Positions 32,410 through 41,657 of a stretch of DNA of 64,000 nucleotides are shown here, in pieces; within the stretch, counting starts at the first letter, position 1, and the number at the start of each line of letters is the position of its first letter. The notes beneath the pieces are model-generated. The model had not been told where the DNA came from, did not search any database, and was given only the letters and a program-made list of their open reading frames with translations. This DNA comes from an uncultured Porphyromonadaceae bacterium (GTDB lineage: Bacteria > Bacteroidota > Bacteroidia > Bacteroidales > Porphyromonadaceae). Where the stretch lies: positions 1 through 64,000 of the forward strand of contig CAMYAB010000008.1 in NCBI GenBank assembly GCA_947253625.1. Reading direction: 5' to 3'. Both the position numbers and the translations under genes were made by a program.

Positions 32410-33783
32410 TTATTCGGTCCGATGTTTGCTGATCCAGAGTCTGCCATCGTAGGTCTTGCCCTCCAGTGCCAACTCCTCCAGCGTCGAAAAGACACGCTCC
32501 AGTCGGATGCTCCTCGAGCCTTTGACCAGTATGCAGCTGTCATCGGGGATCTTTTGCCCCTTGAGGTAGCTGACCAGCTCATCGACATCCGCAAAGCAGG
32601 GGTATTCCTCTGGTGCCAAAGCTGAGAAAGCATGGCCACACAGCAGAGCGTGGATAGCTGGGTGCTGGCGTAGCCATGCCAGGATAGCGCGATGCTCCTC
32701 CGCTGTAGCCACACCCAGCTCGAGCATGTCGCCCAGGATGGCGTACTTGTGTTGCTCCGGTGCCTTGGCCAGATTCTCAAGGGCCTCGTGCATACTGGAG
32801 GGGTTGGCATTGTAGGCATCCATGATGACATTGATCTCGCGGTGTAGCTGCTCGATCTGTGAGCGGTTGTTGCTTGGGGCATAGCTCTCGATCGCATTGC
32901 GTATGTCGGCCATTGGGACCCCGAGGTACAGCCCTACCGTGGCCGCTGCCAGGACATTCTGGTAGTTGTACTTGCCGGTAAGCGAGGTCGGTACCATGTC
33001 CTGTGCTCCCATTCCGGAGACCAATACGGTCAGGTGTGGCTGGTCGATGAGGATGCGTCCTACAACGTCTAGGCGGTGCTCGACACTGTGGTGCGAGCCA
33101 TACTTGAGGCGGGCAAAGTCGCTCCATCGCTCACGAAGGCGGTCGTCATCATCGTTGAGGAAAAAATCTCCTCCGGTCTTTCGGAGCTGCTCCGGCAGTT
33201 CACTCTTGGCCTCCAGTACCCCCTCCACGCTGCCAAAGCCCTCTAGGTGAGCTTTGCCGATATTGGTGATGAGTCCGGCAGTGGGTTGTGCAATGGCAGA
33301 TAGCAGTCGTATCTCCCCCTTGGCGCTGGCCCCCATCTCAATGATTGCCACCTCGTGCTCCGGGCGTAGTCTCAGGAGGGTGAGCGGGACCCCTATATGG
33401 TTGTTGAGGTTGCCTTCTGTCGCCAGCACGTTGTACTTCTGGTTGAGGACGACATGGCAGAGCTCCTTGGTGGTTGTCTTGCCATTGGTACCGGTGATGG
33501 CGATCACCGGCCCGTGAAAGGTCATCCTGTGGGTATAGGCCAGCTCTTGCAGGGCACGGAGTGTGTCGGGGACATAGAGATAGCGCTCATCTTGCTGTGC
33601 CAGCTCTTTGCGGCTCACCACAGCATAGGCCGCCCCTGCATCCAGTGCGGCTTGAGCGTAGTCATTACCATCGTGGTTGGGCCCTACGAGAGCAAAGAAG
33701 AGATCACCCTTCTGCACCCGACGATTGTCGGTGCAGACATTGGGGTGATGCAAAAAGTAGCGGTATAGGAGTTTGCGGTTCAC
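32410..33783 (-). CDS. murF: UDP-N-acetylmuramoyl-tripeptide--D-alanyl-D-alanine ligase
   Basis: Cytosolic Mur ligase that adds D-Ala-D-Ala to the peptidoglycan precursor. 457 residues. The N-terminal substrate domain has VCTDNRRVQKGDLFFAL. The ATP site is ITGTNGKTTTKEL. NHIGVPLTLLRLRPEHEVAI and EMGASAKGEI follow, and the C-terminal domain contains DAYNANPSSMHEALEN and LGDMLELG. The start codon is GTG, inside the tyrS stop (GTGA, 4-base overlap), so the two are translationally coupled. Confidence 0.97.
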   Translation of the reverse strand: MNRKLLYRYFLHHPNVCTDNRRVQKGDLFFALVGPNHDGNDYAQAALDAGAAYAVVSRKELAQQDERYLYVPDTLRALQELAYTHRMTFHGPVIAITGTNGKTTTKELCHVVLNQKYNVLATEGNLNNHIGVPLTLLRLRPEHEVAIIEMGASAKGEIRLLSAIAQPTAGLITNIGKAHLEGFGSVEGVLEAKSELPEQLRKTGGDFFLNDDDDRLRERWSDFARLKYGSHHSVEHRLDVVGRILIDQPHLTVLVSGMGAQDMVPTSLTGKYNYQNVLAAATVGLYLGVPMADIRNAIESYAPSNNRSQIEQLHREINVIMDAYNANPSSMHEALENLAKAPEQHKYAILGDMLELGVATAEEHRAILAWLRQHPAIHALLCGHAFSALAPEEYPCFADVDELVSYLKGQKIPDDSCILVKGSRSIRLERVFSTLEELALEGKTYDGRLWISKHRTE

Positions 33784-35075
33784 ACGAACTTTAGGAGGAA
33801 GTAGTTCTTTTTGCCCCTCTGAACGATCATATACTTCCCATCTATCAGGTCGTCGTTGGTTGGGCGATATTGTGCGTCCTCCACTTTCTCTTTGTTGAGG
33901 CTGACACCTCCACTCTGTATGAGCTTGCGCAGCTCCCCATTGCTTTTGAAAAAGCCTGCATGCTCTACCAGCAACTCCAGTAGGCCGGTGCCACTTCCGA
34001 GCAGATCACGCGATAGCTCCGCCATAGGCACGCCGTCAAAGACGGACAAAAAGGTCTCCTCATCCACCTTCTGCAGGGTGTCCTTGGTCGCTTGGCCAAA
34101 AAGGATCTCACTGGCCTGTACTGCCATGTCGTAGTCTTCGCGTGAGTGTACGAGCGTGGTCAGCTCTTCGGCTAGGCGCTTTTGGAGGATGCGTTGGTGT
34201 GGTGCTTGTGCGTGCTCTGCTTCCAGAGCCTCGACCTCCTCACGCTCCAGCATCGTAAAGATGCGGATAAACTTGCCGGCATCCTCGTCCGAGACATTGA
34301 GCCAAAACTGATAAAACTTGTACGGTGTCGTGTAGCGCCTATCGAGCCATACATTTCCGCTCTCTGTCTTGCCAAACTTTCCGCCATCCGCCTTGGTGAT
34401 CAGTGGACAAGTGATCCCAAACGCATCATTGGCACCCAAGACGCGACGGATCAAGTCTACACCGGTCGTGATGTTGCCCCACTGGTCCGATCCTCCAAGC
34501 TGGAGTCGGCACCCCTCTGCCTCGTAGAGGTGCAGGTAGTCGTAGGCTTGTAGTAGCTGGTAGGAAAACTCTGTGAACGACAGCCCGGTCTTGGAGTTGG
34601 CATCCAGGCGTTTCTTCACCGAGTCCTTGCTCATCATGTAGTTCACCGTGATGTGCTTCCCGACGTCTCGTATAAAGTTGAGAAACGAGTAACCCTTCAT
34701 CCAGTCGTAGTTGTTGACCAGCTTGGCCGCATTGGGCGCATCACTCTCAAAGTCCAAAAACTTGCTCAGTTGGGCTTTGATAGCCTCTTGGTTGTGCCGG
34801 AGCGTCTCTTCGTCGAGCAGGTTGCGCTCAGCCGACTTGAGTGAGGGGTCTCCGATCATACCGGTGGCACCACCGACCAGTGCGATGGGGCGATGTCCGG
34901 AGTTTTGGAAGTGGCGGAGCATCATCACGCCCACCAAGTGTCCGATGTGTAGCGAGTCCGCTGTCGGGTCGATGCCCAGATATCCGGAGACTACACCCTT
35001 GCTCAGCTCTTCTTCTGTCCCGGGAGTAAGGTCGTGGATCATTCCCCTCCACTTCAGTTCGTCTACAAAGTTCAT
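33780..35075 (-). CDS. tyrS: Tyrosyl-tRNA synthetase
   Basis: Charges tRNA-Tyr. 431 residues. The class I HIGH motif is HIGH (42-45) and the second signature is KFGKTESG, the TyrRS form of KMSKS. YQLLQAYDYLHLYE and LQLGGSDQWGNI are characteristic of TyrRS. The C-terminal 70 residues are an S4-like RNA-binding domain (LRKLIQSGGVSLN). A -7-like TAACTTTG lies at 35153-35160 on the minus strand. The first gene of a tyrS-murF-zupT-acyltransferase run. Confidence 0.97.
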   Translation of the reverse strand: MNFVDELKWRGMIHDLTPGTEEELSKGVVSGYLGIDPTADSLHIGHLVGVMMLRHFQNSGHRPIALVGGATGMIGDPSLKSAERNLLDEETLRHNQEAIKAQLSKFLDFESDAPNAAKLVNNYDWMKGYSFLNFIRDVGKHITVNYMMSKDSVKKRLDANSKTGLSFTEFSYQLLQAYDYLHLYEAEGCRLQLGGSDQWGNITTGVDLIRRVLGANDAFGITCPLITKADGGKFGKTESGNVWLDRRYTTPYKFYQFWLNVSDEDAGKFIRIFTMLEREEVEALEAEHAQAPHQRILQKRLAEELTTLVHSREDYDMAVQASEILFGQATKDTLQKVDEETFLSVFDGVPMAELSRDLLGSGTGLLELLVEHAGFFKSNGELRKLIQSGGVSLNKEKVEDAQYRPTNDDLIDGKYMIVQRGKKNYFLLKFV

Positions 35076-35152
35076 TTATATCTATATCGCTTTAGAGTGT
35101 CACAAAACATTGCATGCGCATGTGGATATCAAGCGATCAACCACCTGCTTTG

Positions 35153-35160
35153 CAAAGTTA
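35153..35160 (-). promoter_or_regulatory. -7 box of the tyrS operon
   Basis: TAACTTTG on the minus strand, about 80 bases before tyrS. The -33 box is not clear. Confidence 0.4.
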
Positions 35161-35252
35161 ATCAGAAATAGTAAGATCCGGAAACCTGTTTTTCCCCCTT
35201 TCTCGATTTCCACTTACGGCACTCGCTCCCCCATGACAATCATTGTGGGTAT

Positions 35253-35293
35253 AAAAAAAGGAGGCCCCACCGGTTGATGGGGTCTCCTTTTTT
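35253..35293 (-). terminator. Terminator of pnp
   Basis: AAAAAAAGGAGGCCCCA and TGGGGTCTCCTTTTTT form a stem with one mismatch, 40 bases beyond the pnp stop codon. Confidence 0.75.
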
Positions 35294-35332
35294 CATATCG
35301 GCTCCGATGAGCCTATCCTTGTAGGCTGAGGA

Positions 35333-37567
35333 TCATTCGTTGTCGTTGCGACGATTGTCTCCGCGATGGCCTTGGCGCTCGCCACGTTGGCCACCTCGTC
35401 TTTCGTTGTCGCCACGCTCTCTGCGGGGACGTCTCTCCGGCTCTACATAGCCCTCGGGCTTTTCGATGATGGCACGACGGCTCAGGCGGAACTTCCCGGT
35501 CTTTGGATCTACCTCTAGGAGCTTGACTTGGAGCTTTTGGCCCTCTTGTACTCCGGTCTCCTCGATGGTCTCAAAGCGCTTCCAGTCCCACTCACTGATG
35601 TGGAGCAGACCCTCCTTGCCGGGCAAAAACTCGATGAAGGCACCATACGGCATCACGCTTTTCACGGTTCCCTCATACACTTTGTCTACCTCAGGGATGA
35701 CGACAATGGCGTTGATCATCTCCAGAGCCTTGTCGATAGCCTCCTTGTTGCTGGCGGCTACTTCGATCACTCCGCCCTTCTCGGTCTCCTCGATGTTGAC
35801 TGATGCACCACTCTCCTCTTGGATACCTTGGATCACCTTTCCGCCCGGCCCGATGACCTGACCGATGTACTCCTTGGGGATCAGCATGGTGGTGATGCGC
35901 GGGGTCTGTGGCTTGAAGTCCGCACGTGGCTCGGAGATCGTCTCCTCTATGATGTCCAGGATGTGGAGGCGTCCCTCACGCGCTTGGGCGAGGGCATTCT
36001 CCAGGATCTCGTAGCTGAGGCCATCCACCTTGATGTCCATCTGAGTGGCTGTGATACCATCGCGAGTGCCGGTGACCTTGAAGTCCATATCACCCAAGTG
36101 GTCCTCGTCGCCGAGGATATCGGATAGGATTGCATAGTTTTGCCCCTTGTTTTCCGAGATCAGCCCCATTGCTATACCACTTACCGGCTTCTTGATCTTC
36201 ACACCGGCATCCATGAGTGCCAGAGTACCGGCGCACACAGTGGCCATGGAGGAGGAGCCATTGGACTCCAGGATGTCACTCATGACCCGAACCACATAGG
36301 GGTAGTCCTCCGGGATCATGTTTTTGAGTGCACGCATGGCCAGGTTGCCGTGTCCAATCTCGCGACGAGATACCCCTCGTGATGCCTTGGCTTCTCCGGT
36401 GGAGAAGGGCGGGAAGTTGTAGTGGAGCAAGAAACGGTCCTTGCCGTAGTTGAGGACATCGTCCACCAGCTTTTCGTCGTTTTTGGTGCCGAGCGTGACG
36501 GTCGACAGAGATTGGGTCTCTCCACGTGTGAAGATAGCAGATCCGTGTGGGCTGGGTAGGCAGTCCACTTCGCACCAGATCGGGCGGATCGTCCGAGTGG
36601 TCCGGCCATCGAGACGCTTGCCGTGATCTAGGATGGCACGACGCATAGCCTCCTTCTCGGCATCGTGGTAGTAGCGGTCGATGAGGGCTCCTTTGAGGAG
36701 GAGCTCCTCTTCCGTAAAGGTTGCCTTGAAGTCCTCCACGATCTTGCCCAGGCGTTCGCCGCGTGAGTGCTTGTTGGTATCGCCCGACAGAGCCACCTCG
36801 AGAGCCTTGGGGTAGAGTTCGTCGTGTATGCGTTGCCTGAGTGTCTCATCGTTGGCCTCCGGCTCGTAGGAGCGTTTTTGGGTCGTGCCGAGCTCTTCCA
36901 TCAGCTCTATCTGTACACGGCACTGCTCCTTGATCGCCTCGTGTGCGACCTTGATTGCCTCGAGCATGTCGGACTCCTGTACCTCTTTCATCTCGCCCTC
37001 CACCATCATGATGTTGTCGAGGGTTGCCGCAACCATCAGGTCCAGGTCGGCACGCTCCAGCTGGTCGGTGGCGGGGTTGATGACAAAGTCGCCATCGATA
37101 CGTGCGACACGTACTTCTGAGATGGGACCGTGAAACGGGATATCACTCACCGCCAATGCCGCCGATGCCGCCAGTCCGGCCAGTTGGTCGGGTAGCTCAT
37201 TGACATCACCGCTAAAGAGGGTGACGCTCACGTACACCTCAGCGTGGTAGTCGTCGGGGAAGAGGGGGCGCAGTGCGCGGTCTACAAGCCTGCAGACGAG
37301 GATCTCGTAGTCGGATGCTCGTCCCTCACGACGGGTGAACCCTCCGGGAAAACGGCCCACAGCCGAAAACTTCTCCTTGTACTCCACCTGGAGGGGCATG
37401 AAGTCGACATCCGGCTTGGCCTCCTTGGCGGCGACTACGGTTGCCAACAATACGGTGTTGCCCATGCGAACCGTTACGGCACCGTCGGCCTGCTTGGCGA
37501 GCTTGCCGGTCTCGATGGTGATCGTACGACCATCGGGCAGGGTGACGGTTTTAGTGATAACATTCAT
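35333..37567 (-). CDS. pnp: Polyribonucleotide nucleotidyltransferase (PNPase)
   Basis: 3'-5' phosphorolytic exoribonuclease and RNA-degradation factor. 744 residues: two RNase PH domains with the central helical domain, a KH domain (IGQVIGPGGKVIQGIQEESG) and an S1 domain (YEGTVKSVMPYGAFIEFLPG). An Arg/Gly-rich tail (RRPRRERGDNERRGGQRG) of about 40 residues may bind RNA or protein partners. FSTGEAKASRGVSRREIGHG is the second-PH phosphate-site region. It stands alone, with its own terminator. Confidence 0.98.
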   Translation of the reverse strand: MNVITKTVTLPDGRTITIETGKLAKQADGAVTVRMGNTVLLATVVAAKEAKPDVDFMPLQVEYKEKFSAVGRFPGGFTRREGRASDYEILVCRLVDRALRPLFPDDYHAEVYVSVTLFSGDVNELPDQLAGLAASAALAVSDIPFHGPISEVRVARIDGDFVINPATDQLERADLDLMVAATLDNIMMVEGEMKEVQESDMLEAIKVAHEAIKEQCRVQIELMEELGTTQKRSYEPEANDETLRQRIHDELYPKALEVALSGDTNKHSRGERLGKIVEDFKATFTEEELLLKGALIDRYYHDAEKEAMRRAILDHGKRLDGRTTRTIRPIWCEVDCLPSPHGSAIFTRGETQSLSTVTLGTKNDEKLVDDVLNYGKDRFLLHYNFPPFSTGEAKASRGVSRREIGHGNLAMRALKNMIPEDYPYVVRVMSDILESNGSSSMATVCAGTLALMDAGVKIKKPVSGIAMGLISENKGQNYAILSDILGDEDHLGDMDFKVTGTRDGITATQMDIKVDGLSYEILENALAQAREGRLHILDIIEETISEPRADFKPQTPRITTMLIPKEYIGQVIGPGGKVIQGIQEESGASVNIEETEKGGVIEVAASNKEAIDKALEMINAIVVIPEVDKVYEGTVKSVMPYGAFIEFLPGKEGLLHISEWDWKRFETIEETGVQEGQKLQVKLLEVDPKTGKFRLSRRAIIEKPEGYVEPERRPRRERGDNERRGGQRGERQGHRGDNRRNDNE

Positions 37568-37708
37568 ATCTTGATCTTTTTACGTAAAAAATAATTGGAT
37601 TCTTTTTATACCTCAGTACATTCGGGCAAATTTACCCAAATCTTTTGAGACTGTGCCTGTTTGCCCAATCGTCGGTCCGCCGGGATCAGTCGTGGACCCT
37701 GAGACCTT

Positions 37709-37752
37709 GAGACGCAGGATGGGGAGCACCAAGGCTCCCCATCCTGCGTCTC
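37709..37752 (-). terminator. Perfect 18-bp hairpin after the DUF805 gene
   Basis: GAGACGCAGGATGGGGAG and its exact reverse complement flank an 8-base loop, 31 bases after the stop codon at 37784. No T tract follows on either strand, so this may be a processing or pausing element and not a classical terminator. Confidence 0.5.
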
Positions 37753-37783
37753 GGACTTGGTAGTCTGTCCGGTAGGTCTCCGG

Positions 37784-38242
37784 TTACTCTTGTGGTAGTC
37801 GTTTGGGGTTGGGTCCGTATTGGTTGTCATCGACACTGTCTAGGACGGTCACGACAAACACAGCGATGCTAATGGACCAACTTACTATCATGCCAATGCC
37901 CTTCAGTATTAGCATGTTGTCCGGATTTATGAGGGCGATGGACTCTATGGATACTTCTATCAGCGAGCTGACTACCCCTGCACCAATGATCCACCAGCCA
38001 CTCAGCCCTCTGTCGTGAAAGCGACGTACTTGTGCGCAAAAGCCGACGTATGCCAGCGGTAATGATAGGATGCCTGCCAATACGCAAGCAACCCAAATCG
38101 AGTTCGTACCACCGATAAGGAATCCCAAAATCAGCGCAACGGCCCAAATAGCAATTAGGATCCCGATAAGTTTTAGCTGCAGTAGCCAATAGGATTGGCG
38201 TCTGCTTCTCCCCTTCCATGACCAGATTGATGTCTTCTCCAT
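37784..38242 (-). CDS. DUF805 family membrane protein
   Basis: Small inner-membrane protein of 152 residues with four predicted helices. WSWKGRSRRQSYWLLQLKLI and VRRFHDRGLSGWW are the hallmarks of DUF805 (RxxR.xFW ... RR.hD.g.sgWw). The function of the family is unknown. It stands alone between pnp and a repeat element. TATCTTCG at 38331-38338 on the minus strand may be a variant -7 box. Confidence 0.85.
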   Translation of the reverse strand: MEKTSIWSWKGRSRRQSYWLLQLKLIGILIAIWAVALILGFLIGGTNSIWVACVLAGILSLPLAYVGFCAQVRRFHDRGLSGWWIIGAGVVSSLIEVSIESIALINPDNMLILKGIGMIVSWSISIAVFVVTVLDSVDDNQYGPNPKRLPQE

Positions 38243-38481
38243 AGGTGTTTGAATGATGTGTGATGGTAAAAAGTGTGTCTGTCGGGGTGCAGTCTCCTGA
38301 CACTATATCCCGATTTTGTCTGCTCGGTGACGAAGATAGCTATTTTTTTTGACAATAATTGGGACTATTTGCTGTTTTTTGTGAATGGCTGTTGCTGGCT
38401 TGAGTAGGTCGCACAAGGAGGGTGACCAAGCCCGTCAGCCCAGAGTCACGATACTGTCCGAATTTCGGCCACAACTTTTGC

Positions 38482-38680
38482 TCTCCTATCCGTCTGAGCG
38501 ATTGCTTCTATCCGTGAAAAGGTTCGCTCCTATCCGTGAAACCTTTTGCTTCTATCCGTGAAACTCGAGACTCTATACAAGTGGTTGATTGTCAGTGCTC
38601 CGTGGCGCACATTTGGAGCCCCCAAGAAATCGCCTCTTTTTTGCCCCTTTTGGTGACTCCGTCGGGGGTGGCTCACACGC
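38482..38680 (+). repeat. Composite interspersed repeat with four 22-base units
   Basis: Units start at 38482, 38504, 38526 and 38548. The first is the GTCTGAGCG variant; the next three carry CTATCCGTGAAA. Then come TACAAGTGGTTGATTGTCAG, AGAAATCGCCTCTTTTTTGC and a GC-rich end that touches the stop codon of the ABC permease gene at 38683. The period is exactly 22. The tail is more diverged than in the other copies. Confidence 0.75.
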
Positions 38681-38682
38681 TC

Positions 38683-39798
38683 TCAGAAGTCTCGTTTTTT
38701 GTACGTAAACTTGGCTAGCAGCCCCAGTATGGCTCCGAATAGGAGCAGGATGGCGAGGTCGCCTCGGACGGGAAGCAGGCCGGCTCCTCGGAGATAGATG
38801 AGTCGGATGGCGTGGATGTAGTAGGTGAGGGGGTTGATGCGTGCGATGATCTGTGCCCAGGTGGGCATGTTGTCTACCGGTGTGAAGAGTCCGCTGACCA
38901 AAAAGAGGATGAGGATGAAGAATAGGACCAAAAACATGGCCTGCTGCAGGGTCTCGGAGAGGTTGGAGAGGAGGACGCCAAATAGGGTCATGGCAATGAT
39001 GAAGGCCAGCGAGATGAGGTATAGTACGGGGAGTGGCCCAGCCACGCTCAGTCCGTAGATGAGCTGTATGAATAGGATGGCAAATGTGAGGACGGCGAGC
39101 CCAATGATCCAGAATGGTAGGACCTTGCTGATGATGTAGGTGAGACTCTTGATGGGTGTGACGTTGATCTGCCGGAGTGTGCCTGTCTCTCGCTCGAGGA
39201 CGATGGACATGGCTGTGAATATGCCACAAAACATGGTGAGGAGTATGACGACGAATGCGGGGAGCATATAGGTCTTGTAGTCCATGTGGGGGTTGAACCT
39301 GTAGTCGGGCAGGAGCTCTATGGGGGTCAGTTCGGCCGCTGTGTGGCCGGTTTGTTGGGCTCGGATGTCGTCGGCGTAGCTATTGATGAGCTCTTGGAGG
39401 TAGCTGAGTGCGAGTGAGGCTTGGGTGGCGTCGATGGAGTTGGCCAAGAGCATGAGGTTGGTGTGCCGATCTCGTATCAGTCGTGTGCCAAAGTCGTGCG
39501 GTATGTGTAGGATGAGTGTGGACTTGGCGCTATTGATATCGCTGAGTGCTTGGGGGTAGGTGTGGTGGATGTCGGTGATGGTGAAGGTGGGTGAGGCGTC
39601 TACTTTTTGGATGAGTTGCCGAGCTTCTTGGCTGTTGTCCTGACAGATGACGGAGACGGAGACGTTTTTTAGGTCAAAGCTGACAGCCCATGGAAAAATG
39701 ACAATGACCATGAGAGTGAAGAATACAAAGATGCCAACCATGATGGGGTTGCGGGCGATCTGCTTGAACTCTTTTTCGAGTAAGAAGGGTAGGGTCAT
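38683..39798 (-). CDS. ABC-2 type permease, second of two (YbhR-like)
   Basis: Inner-membrane subunit of an ABC exporter. 371 residues: an N-terminal helix (NPIMVGIFVFFTLMVIVIFP), an extracytoplasmic domain of about 150 residues, and five more helices from YMLPAFVVILLTMFCGIFTA to the C-terminus. It contains LVSGLFTPVDNMPTWAQIIA, typical of ABC-2 permeases. It is last in the operon tolC-hlyD-ATPase-ATPase-permease-permease, the layout of E. coli ybhGFSR-type exporters. The substrate is unknown. The gene ends against a repeat element. Confidence 0.9.
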   Translation of the reverse strand: MTLPFLLEKEFKQIARNPIMVGIFVFFTLMVIVIFPWAVSFDLKNVSVSVICQDNSQEARQLIQKVDASPTFTITDIHHTYPQALSDINSAKSTLILHIPHDFGTRLIRDRHTNLMLLANSIDATQASLALSYLQELINSYADDIRAQQTGHTAAELTPIELLPDYRFNPHMDYKTYMLPAFVVILLTMFCGIFTAMSIVLERETGTLRQINVTPIKSLTYIISKVLPFWIIGLAVLTFAILFIQLIYGLSVAGPLPVLYLISLAFIIAMTLFGVLLSNLSETLQQAMFLVLFFILILFLVSGLFTPVDNMPTWAQIIARINPLTYYIHAIRLIYLRGAGLLPVRGDLAILLLFGAILGLLAKFTYKKRDF

Positions 39799-39816
39799 GT
39801 GTGGTGGGGTCTCTTT

Positions 39817-40920
39817 TTATCGATTGAGCCGTGGGCGTATGTTGCGGATGGCCAGCGTGAGGAGCAGGATCAGCATGCCGATGAGGATCGCCATCTGTCT
39901 CCATACTGCCGCCAGGGATAGTCCCTGGATCATCACCATGCGGACGGCCTCAATGTAGTAGCGGGCCGGGACAATGTCGCAGATCCACTGTAGGATGGTG
40001 GGCATGCCGGCTATGGGGAATAGCATGCCACTGAATACGATGGTGGGCATCATCATGGAAAATCCCGAGAGCATGATGGCCTCGGATTGGTCGTTGGCGA
40101 TGGAGGATATGAGCATACCGATGGCGAGTGCCACGAATACGTATATGAGTGTGAGGAGTACAATGAGCCACAGAGGCCCACGCATGGGCACACCGAGGAC
40201 ATAGTAGGAGATGAGTAGGATGCTGGCGATGTTGATGGCCGAGACGACAAGATAGGGTATGGTCTTGGCGAGTACCATGGTGTGTGGCTGGACGGGGGAG
40301 ACCAGGAGTAGCTCAAAGGACCCTTTCTCCTTTTCTCGTGCGATGCTCACGCTGGTCATGATCGTACAGATGATGATGAGTACGAGCCCCATGATCCCGG
40401 GTACAAAGTTGTACGCGGATCGGAGTGAGGGGTTGAACATCATGCGGGTATTGCAGTCGATCGTGTAGGGACTCTGAGCGGTGTCCGCCCCCAGTGCGGT
40501 GGCGAGTACCCCCTGTGTGTAGGCGTACCGTATCCTCGCACTATTGGGGTCTGTGGCCTCGGTGATGATCTGTATCTGTGTCTTGTCTCGTCGCTGCAGT
40601 GCTGTCTCGAGTACAGGAGGTAGTACGATGGCCAGATCGGCCCGGTCGTCTCGGAGCAGGGTGTCGGCGTAGGTGGGGGTGGGCACCGTGCCGGTGTAGA
40701 CGAAGTAGGGGTTGGCCTCGATGGCTCGGGAGACTTGTCGGTAGAGGTCGCCATGTGCGCTGTCGACGATGACAGTGCGTATGTTGCCCACCTCCATGTT
40801 GAGCGCAAATCCAAAGATGAGCATCTCGACAATGGGCATGCCGATGAGGATCAATAGTGTGAGTGGGTCTCGTATGATGTGTACGAACTCTTTGGCCACA
40901 AATGTCCTAAACAGTCTCAT
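39817..40920 (-). CDS. ABC-2 type permease, first of two (YbhS-like)
   Basis: 367 residues with the same architecture as the gene after it: helix one (DPLTLLILIGMPIVEMLIFG), a large periplasmic domain (about 45-175), and five C-terminal helices. AREKEKGSFELLLVSPV and MLFPIAGMPTILQWICDIVP are ABC-2 hallmarks. It likely pairs with its neighbour as a heterodimer. It overlaps the upstream ATPase gene by 4 bases and is 18 bases from the next permease. Confidence 0.9.
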   Translation of the reverse strand: MRLFRTFVAKEFVHIIRDPLTLLILIGMPIVEMLIFGFALNMEVGNIRTVIVDSAHGDLYRQVSRAIEANPYFVYTGTVPTPTYADTLLRDDRADLAIVLPPVLETALQRRDKTQIQIITEATDPNSARIRYAYTQGVLATALGADTAQSPYTIDCNTRMMFNPSLRSAYNFVPGIMGLVLIIICTIMTSVSIAREKEKGSFELLLVSPVQPHTMVLAKTIPYLVVSAINIASILLISYYVLGVPMRGPLWLIVLLTLIYVFVALAIGMLISSIANDQSEAIMLSGFSMMMPTIVFSGMLFPIAGMPTILQWICDIVPARYYIEAVRMVMIQGLSLAAVWRQMAILIGMLILLLTLAIRNIRPRLNR

Positions 40921-41657
40921 GGTGCTTGGTGGTCTCGTGCCAGTTTTTTGAATAGTGCGTCGATGGTGGGTACACCGAAGTGTTGCTTTAGCTCGGCCGG
41001 CCTGCCGAGTGCCCGTATCTGCCCGTCCACCATGATGGATACTCTGTCGCAGTACTCCGCCTCGTCCATGTAGTGTGTGGTGACGAAGGTGGTGATGCCA
41101 CTGTGGTAGGTGGCATCAAAGATCAGCTCCCAGAATCTTCGCCTGGTGGCCGGGTCGACACCTCCGGTAGGCTCGTCCAAAAAAACGATCTGTGGGTGGT
41201 GAAAGATGGCGATGGAGAAGGCTAGCTTTTGTTTCCATCCGAGGGGCAGTCTTTGGACCAGCGTGTCTCGGTAGGGTAGGAAGTCGAGTCGGCTGAGGAG
41301 CTCATCGGTCTTGTCCGCTATCTCCGCTCGCTTTAGTCCATAGATGCCTCCGAAGAGCCGGATGTTTTCGGAGACGGTGAGGTCTTCGTAGAGCGAAAAC
41401 TTTTGGCTCATGTATCCGATGTGTGCTTTTATTTTTTCGTTTTGGCTGATGATGTCCAGCCCAACGACTTTGCCGGTGCCGGAGGTCGGCTTGCTCAGCC
41501 CACACAGCATGCTCATGGCGGTGGTCTTGCCGGCACCATTGGCCCCCAAAAAACCAAATATCTCCCCTCTCTGTACCTCGAAGGAGATGTGGTCCACGGC
41601 GGTGAAGTGGCCAAACTTTTTTGTGAGTCCCTCTACATGGATTACCGGTTCATTCAT
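40917..41657 (-). CDS. ABC transporter ATPase with degenerate signature motif
   Basis: ATP-binding subunit of the exporter, about 246 residues from ATG 41657 (MNEPVIHVEGLTKKFG). That start fits the normal N-terminus and overlaps the preceding stop by 8 bases; a longer in-frame start would overlap the other ATPase gene by about 95 bases. Walker A is GANGAGKTT and Walker B with the D-loop is IVFLDEPTGGVDP. The signature LSGGQ is replaced by LPLGW. In two-ATPase exporters this often marks an asymmetric pair, in which only one composite ATP site hydrolyses. The partner at 41650-42582 has the normal signature. Confidence 0.9.
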   Translation of the reverse strand: MNEPVIHVEGLTKKFGHFTAVDHISFEVQRGEIFGFLGANGAGKTTAMSMLCGLSKPTSGTGKVVGLDIISQNEKIKAHIGYMSQKFSLYEDLTVSENIRLFGGIYGLKRAEIADKTDELLSRLDFLPYRDTLVQRLPLGWKQKLAFSIAIFHHPQIVFLDEPTGGVDPATRRRFWELIFDATYHSGITTFVTTHYMDEAEYCDRVSIMVDGQIRALGRPAELKQHFGVPTIDALFKKLARDHQAP

